Of a DNA stretch of 64,000 nucleotides, positions 63,686-64,000 are shown piece after piece (position 1 is the stretch's first letter; each line of letters begins with the position of its first letter). The DNA comes from Roseofilum halophilum BLCC-M91 (GTDB taxonomy: Bacteria > Cyanobacteriota > Cyanobacteriia > Cyanobacteriales > Desertifilaceae), in assembly GCF_030068445.1 (NCBI RefSeq), contig NZ_JAQPOK010000079.1, forward strand, positions 30,894-94,893, read 5' to 3'. The notes below the pieces were generated by a model. The model saw nothing but the letters and a program-made list of their open reading frames with translations, was not told the origin of the DNA and did not search any database. The position numbers were made by a program, and so were the translations under genes.

Positions 63686-64000
63686 AATCTATGAATTCTA
63701 AGATACTTCTAGATTGACCTGGCTCTACATTACTTTCTGAGCCAATATGAATATGATGGGGAAAATTGGGCAAATCTGGAAAATCCTTGACCCTATCCCA
63801 GCGTTTTTTCAGAATTTCCTTAATTAAAAATGTAGGGAGCAAGATGCTCCCACTCCAGTAATACAGCGTTTTTCGATGTTATGAGGTACAGTAATCGAAA
63901 TGTTCCTTGAGAGTGTTGTCCCATGAAAAGCCTGAAGAATGGGCACTCTAGCGTAAAAAATGGTTTTCCCATTACCCATTACCCATTACCCATTACCGCG
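63686..64000. other. Terminal gap with repeats
   Basis: No gene seen in the last 315 bp. A small self-complementary unit GGGAGCAAGATGCTCCC lies at 63835-63851, a dispersed repeat common in cyanobacteria. Confidence 0.5.
63966..64000. repeat. Tandem TTACCCA heptamer repeat at the right edge
   Basis: CCCATTACCCATTACCCATT units ending ATTACCGCG, continuing past the window. Same array type and same end sequence as at 49744. Confidence 0.85.

Overview
The window is chromosomal DNA from a cyanobacterium, most likely a filamentous one. Evidence includes frequent GCGATCGC (HIP1) palindromes, short tandem TTACCCA-type repeats between genes, a GUN4-domain protein, a plant-type glycerate kinase, SLH and LamG surface-type proteins, and the conserved order ffh / rpsP / KH-domain gene / phoH. 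The genus cannot be fixed from the sequence alone. No tRNA, rRNA or CRISPR array was seen.

Region 1 (1-24.7 kb) is most of a hybrid NRPS/PKS biosynthetic cluster on the + strand, continuing beyond the left edge. In order it holds the tail of an upstream synthase; a C - ligase/adenylation - PCP - KS - AT - ACP - ACP protein; an HMG-CoA-synthase-like enzyme (HMGS); a free enoyl-CoA hydratase (ECH1); an ECH2-KS-AT-DH-ACP protein; and a KS-AT-DH-ER-KR-ACP-reductase protein that should release the product as an aldehyde or alcohol. A strong terminator follows, then two tandem lipocalin-like genes. A condensation-fold acyltransferase lies on the other strand. The HMGS cassette needs a donor ACP and a decarboxylating KS. 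These are not in the cluster but about 15 kb downstream (38.8-40.4 kb), where a small ACP and a KS with Cys replaced by Ser sit together. The two ACPs after the first KS-AT carry the Trp that marks beta-branching carriers. The predicted product is a beta-branched aminoacyl- or acyl-polyketide that I cannot match to a known compound.

Region 2 (27.5-37.1 kb) is the most unfamiliar part. A class-3 lipase, an ABC1/UbiB-type kinase, two LamG-repeat proteins and two tiny basic proteins are linked by two recurring C-terminal modules. Each module exists once as a free-standing small protein and also fused to the end of a larger one: lipase for tag A, LamG proteins for tag B. None has an evident Sec signal. 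I propose it as a candidate undescribed system.

Region 3 (37.1-54.9 kb) is mainly housekeeping: a GT4 glycosyltransferase, a DUF6816-like secreted protein, hicAB, phoH, khpA, rpsP, ffh, PBP2, a TIGR01777 epimerase-like protein, a beta-helix/SLH protein and a small-membrane-protein/YtxH/DUF948 trio. An RloAB (AbiL-like) defence pair is inserted between rpsP and ffh.

Region 4 (54.95-61.07 kb) is a dense toxin-antitoxin island of about eight modules. They are separated by an ~82-bp repeat with inverted AGAAACC/GGTTTCT ends. The island shows duplication, antitoxin domain swapping and several in-frame internal deletions of PIN toxins.

Region 5 (61.1-64 kb) has a membrane-anchored GUN4-domain protein, a small unknown protein, and an NB-ARC/STAND ATPase gene split into two frames at a run of nine A.
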